DNA of 61,003 bases, from assembly GCA_016180085.1 (NCBI GenBank), contig JACPBX010000031.1, positions 1-61,003 of the forward strand, read 5' to 3'. The DNA is from Candidatus Woesearchaeota archaeon. Its GTDB lineage: Archaea > Nanobdellota > Nanobdellia > Woesearchaeales > UBA10216. The notes below the pieces were generated by a model. It was not told the DNA's origin and did not search any database. It was given only the letters and a program-made list of their open reading frames with translations. Shown piece by piece: positions 58,849-61,003 of the stretch. Each line of letters opens with the position of its first letter. The stretch's first letter is position 1. A program made the translations under genes and the position numbers.

Positions 58849-59577
58849 ATGGCAAAGAAGTTCCGTGAGCGTTTCAAGACCCTGAACGACGTTTTTGACC
58901 AGTTTACAATCCGCAACCTGTTCGTTTTGAGCAGCAAGGACCATTTTGTCGATGGCACAATGAGTCCCCTCTCGATAGGCAAGGAGGCAAATATTTTCAC
59001 TGCGGCAGCCAAGGATGGTGACAGTAGAATCGTTATAAAAATATACCGCCTTGAGACCTGCGATTTCAACAAGATGTACAGCTACCTGGCCCTTGACCCG
59101 AGGTATACGAACTTGAAGAAGAAAAAGAGGGAGGTAATATTTGCGTGGTGCCAGAGGGAGTTCCGTAACTTGATGGCTTGCCGGGAGGCAGGCGTCAGGG
59201 CGCCATTGCCGCTGGCCTTCCTGAAGAATATTCTTGTAATGACCCAGGTTGGCGAGGACTCCCCAGCGCAAAAGATGAAGGACGACGTTCCGAAGCAGCC
59301 GCAAAAATTCTTTGCCGAAATAATCGGGGAAATGAAAAAACTCTACCGCTACGGCTACACCCATTCTGACCTGTCAAAATTCAACATCCTAAACCTTGAC
59401 CAGCGTCCGGTCCTGATAGACTTCTCGCAGATGCTGCCGATGAACGCGCCGCATGCTTACGAGTACCTGAAGCGCGATGTTGAGAACGTGGCTGACTTCT
59501 TCAGGAGGCTTGGCGTGAAGATTGACAACGAAAAAGTCTACAAGGAAATTGTTGCTGTTGGCACGAAGAAGGTTTAG
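58849..59577 (+). CDS. rio1: RIO1-type serine protein kinase
   Basis: A 242-residue atypical kinase. SPLSIGKEANIFTAA (about 38-52) is the flexible nucleotide loop. VIKIYRLETCDFNKMYSYLA (about 63-82) is the RIO1 signature with the ATP-binding Lys, followed by LDPRY. The catalytic loop is YTHSDLSKFNIL (about 168-179; Asp and Asn), and the metal-binding loop is VLIDFSQ. RIO1 acts in the last steps of small-ribosomal-subunit maturation. CTCTATAAAGG (about 58817-58827) lies about 27 bp before the ATG. The KH partner at 634-1182 is on the other side of the window. Confidence 0.92.
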   Translation: MAKKFRERFKTLNDVFDQFTIRNLFVLSSKDHFVDGTMSPLSIGKEANIFTAAAKDGDSRIVIKIYRLETCDFNKMYSYLALDPRYTNLKKKKREVIFAWCQREFRNLMACREAGVRAPLPLAFLKNILVMTQVGEDSPAQKMKDDVPKQPQKFFAEIIGEMKKLYRYGYTHSDLSKFNILNLDQRPVLIDFSQMLPMNAPHAYEYLKRDVENVADFFRRLGVKIDNEKVYKEIVAVGTKKV

Positions 59578-59615
59578 TTTTTCATAATGGAATTTTCATA
59601 ATAAAAAAGAAAAAG

Positions 59616-59653
59616 GTCCTCAAGCATGTGCTTGAGGACGCTGTCCTTTTTTT
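59616..59653. terminator. Bidirectional hairpin terminator between rio1 and ftsZ
   Basis: An 11-bp perfect stem (GTCCTCAAGCA 59616-59626 with TGCTTGAGGAC 59629-59639, 2-nt loop). A T-run (59647-59653) follows on the plus strand, and on the minus strand TTTTTCTTTTTTATT follows the stem. It is placed between convergent genes, so it can end both transcripts. A second inverted repeat, TTTGCCTTCATT / AATGAAGGCAAA, lies at about 59651-59694 with a 20-nt loop. Confidence 0.75.
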
Positions 59654-59700
59654 GCCTTCATTGTTGGTTGTTGGGGGTGGTAAATGAAGGCAAAGAAAGC

Positions 59701-60768
59701 TCACCTAGTCGGTGAATGTGAGTTCTTTTGGCCCATTGCGCGGGCCTGGGCACGCTGCTTGTCAACCTTTCCGAGTATCCACGGGCTCTTGACGCCTGTA
59801 ATGATTGTCATTACGGTTATCTTGCCTTTCATCGGCTCGCTGACCCTGGCTCCCCAGATGACGTTCGCATCCTCGTCCAGGCTTTCTGTAACAAGCTCGC
59901 CTATCCTGTTGATTTCGTCAAGGGTCATGTCCGGTCCTCCGCTTACGTGGATAAGTGCTCCGGTTGCTCCCTTGTAGCTTATGTCAAGCAGGGGATTGCT
60001 TAATGCGCCCTGGACTGCCTCTTCCACTCGGTTGTTTGTGTCAGAGCTTCCAACGCCTATGGCAGCTACCCCGCCGTTGCTCATGATTGCCTTGACATCC
60101 GCAAAGTCAAGATTGACAAGGGATGGCACGGCAATGGTCTCAACAATGCCCTTTATCATGGTCGCAATCAGTTCATTTGCAACGGCGAATGCCTGCTCAA
60201 TCGGCAAATTGCCGGCTATCTGAACAAGGCGGTTGTTGTCAATAACTATAACTGTGTCAGAAACCTGCCTTAGCTGCTGCAGGCCGAACTCTGCCTTGTC
60301 AATCCTTGCCCTTTCTATCTTGAAAGGCATGGTGACAGTGCCAATTACTATGGCATCGTTTTCCTTTGCCACTTTGGCAACTACCGGTGCTGAGCCTGTG
60401 CCTGTGCCTCCGCCCATGCCAGCGCAGACAAACACCATGTCTGCCCCTTTGAGCGCTTCTTTAATGTCCTGCAGTGCCTCTTTTGCGGCTTCTGCACCCT
60501 TTTCAGGGTATCCTCCGCAGCCCAATCCGCGGGTAAGATCCCTTCCTATGAGGAACTTCTTGTCAGCATAAGAAATGTCAAGATGCTGCTTGTCTGTGTT
60601 GCACGCGATTATCTCTGCGCCTTTTATGCCTTTCTTGTAGAGCCACGACACCATGTTGTTGCCTGCTCCCCCGGCACCGATAACCTTGATATTTGCCTGG
60701 CCCACCATTGCCTGCGCTACGTCTAAATCCTGTGCACTCTTCAGTGCGTCCTGCACGATAAAGTCCAT
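59701..60768 (-). CDS. ftsZ: Cell division GTPase FtsZ
   Basis: A 355-residue tubulin-fold GTPase. ATG 60768 (MDFIVQDALKSAQDLD) has GGTGG upstream and is preferred to a longer frame. GAGGAGNNMVSWL and the tubulin signature GGGTGTGSAP (about 117-126) bind GTP. NLDFADVKAIMSNGGVA holds the T7-loop catalytic Asp region. The C-terminus (VDKQRAQARAMGQKNSHSPT) is short and basic. It polymerises into the division ring. Confidence 0.95.
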   Translation of the reverse strand: MDFIVQDALKSAQDLDVAQAMVGQANIKVIGAGGAGNNMVSWLYKKGIKGAEIIACNTDKQHLDISYADKKFLIGRDLTRGLGCGGYPEKGAEAAKEALQDIKEALKGADMVFVCAGMGGGTGTGSAPVVAKVAKENDAIVIGTVTMPFKIERARIDKAEFGLQQLRQVSDTVIVIDNNRLVQIAGNLPIEQAFAVANELIATMIKGIVETIAVPSLVNLDFADVKAIMSNGGVAAIGVGSSDTNNRVEEAVQGALSNPLLDISYKGATGALIHVSGGPDMTLDEINRIGELVTESLDEDANVIWGARVSEPMKGKITVMTIITGVKSPWILGKVDKQRAQARAMGQKNSHSPTR

Positions 60769-61003
60769 CTCAATCCACCCCGCTTTCGCAGTTTTGTTGT
60801 TTTTGACTGTTTGGACAAAACACACAACCGAGAATCAAACCACTGCTGCAACATATGCTTTTCTTTAGCTATTTTCTGCAACAGTAAAGTTTAAATACAC
60901 AGTTATGTATATTTCCAGCTAGAACGAGCAGTTTCGATGTCCAGTCGAACTGTCTGTTGAATTGTCCAACGAATTGTCCGATAATGTTTGATTAAACCCG
61001 GTC
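60769..61003. promoter_or_regulatory. Region upstream of ftsZ with a rightward promoter and 12-bp iterated repeats
   Basis: On the plus strand AGTTTAAATAC (about 60888-60898) is a TATA box pointing to a gene beyond the right edge. Near the edge GAACTGTC (60947), GAATTGTCC (60959) and GAATTGTCC (60971) recur exactly 12 bp apart. No start codon with a usable frame is seen before the edge: ATG 60937 stops after seven codons. Confidence 0.45.

Noticed and set aside
59684-59977. Plus-strand frame starting MKAKKAHLVG with GGGGGTGGT upstream
   Set aside because: It is antisense to the C-terminus of ftsZ and its ATG lies in an arm of an inverted repeat. The Shine-Dalgarno-like match is probably chance.
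1-61003. tRNA or rRNA genes
   Set aside because: I looked on both strands for T-loop-like GGTTCGAATCC and rRNA signatures and found none I could support; an intron-containing or permuted tRNA could still be missed by eye.

Overview
The window is archaeal chromosome. It carries archaeal-type DnaG primase, an Orc1/Cdc6 initiator, RIO1 kinase, ABCE1/RLI, topoisomerase VI subunit B, archaeal D-aminoacyl-tRNA deacylase, TrmI, an RtcB/archease pair and FtsZ. Many genes have a TATA-like box (TTTAAA or TTTATA type) about 22-30 bp before the start codon and little or no leader, while others have GGTGA/GAGGTG ribosome-binding sites. Genes are short and densely packed. There are many small secreted or membrane-anchored proteins of unknown function, a bacterial-type seryl-tRNA synthetase, and an ABCE1 that has lost half of its Fe-S ligands. 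This fits a DPANN-type archaeon; I cannot name the phylum from sequence alone.

Layout. 1-4.9 kb: an intein-interrupted top6B cut by the left edge, a KH-domain RNA-binding protein, D-aminoacyl-tRNA deacylase, TrmI and hypotheticals. 4.9-10.8 kb: a minus-strand cluster glmS - transaldolase-like - inositol monophosphatase-like - glmM - glmU-like, which encodes the route from fructose-6-P to UDP-GlcNAc. 11-11.7 kb: a MazEF-type toxin-antitoxin pair. 11.7-24.2 kb: a surface-protein region with Cys-rich secreted proteins, a Pro/Thr-linker membrane protein, an AbiE-like HTH/nucleotidyltransferase pair, and a duplicated block built around two thrombospondin-type-1-repeat proteins. 24.3-28.7 kb: DUF99 protein, an MNT/HEPN pair, a lamin-tail-domain secreted protein and a VapBC pair whose toxin is broken. 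28.7-39 kb: ABCE1, an XRE regulator, a PIN-ATPase-KH protein, a GH15-like protein, SerS, a second MNT/HEPN pair, a strongly folded intergenic segment and Cdc6. 39-48 kb: acylphosphatase, small Cys-rich proteins, a thioredoxin-fold protein, a JAMM metalloprotease, Sua5/YrdC, a metallophosphoesterase and hypotheticals. 48-52.2 kb: the RNA-repair/tRNA-splicing cluster archease - hydrolase - RtcB with an intein in RtcB. 52.2-61 kb: CBS-domain protein between two paralogous small genes, pilin-like/surface proteins, a SurA-N lipoprotein, DnaG, a candidate structured RNA, RIO1 and FtsZ.

Most interesting signal. Two unrelated housekeeping genes (the DUF99 gene and serS) are each followed by an MNT/HEPN toxin-antitoxin cassette, and after each cassette the 3' end of the housekeeping gene appears again as a direct repeat (27 of 31 nt in one case, 22 of 22 in the other). 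Both cassettes carry the same operator-like heptamer GTAACAT/ATGTTAC three times at the promoter. This looks like a family of about 1.0-1.2 kb toxin-antitoxin islets that insert at the 3' ends of protein-coding genes and leave the target's C-terminus intact, as integrative elements do at tRNA genes. Other notable points are the TSR-protein block duplication with a 16-codon deletion remnant, the frameshifted VapC, the single-cluster ABCE1, inteins in the active sites of both Top6B and RtcB, and two candidate structured RNAs or DNA elements (before cdc6, and between dnaG and the next gene).
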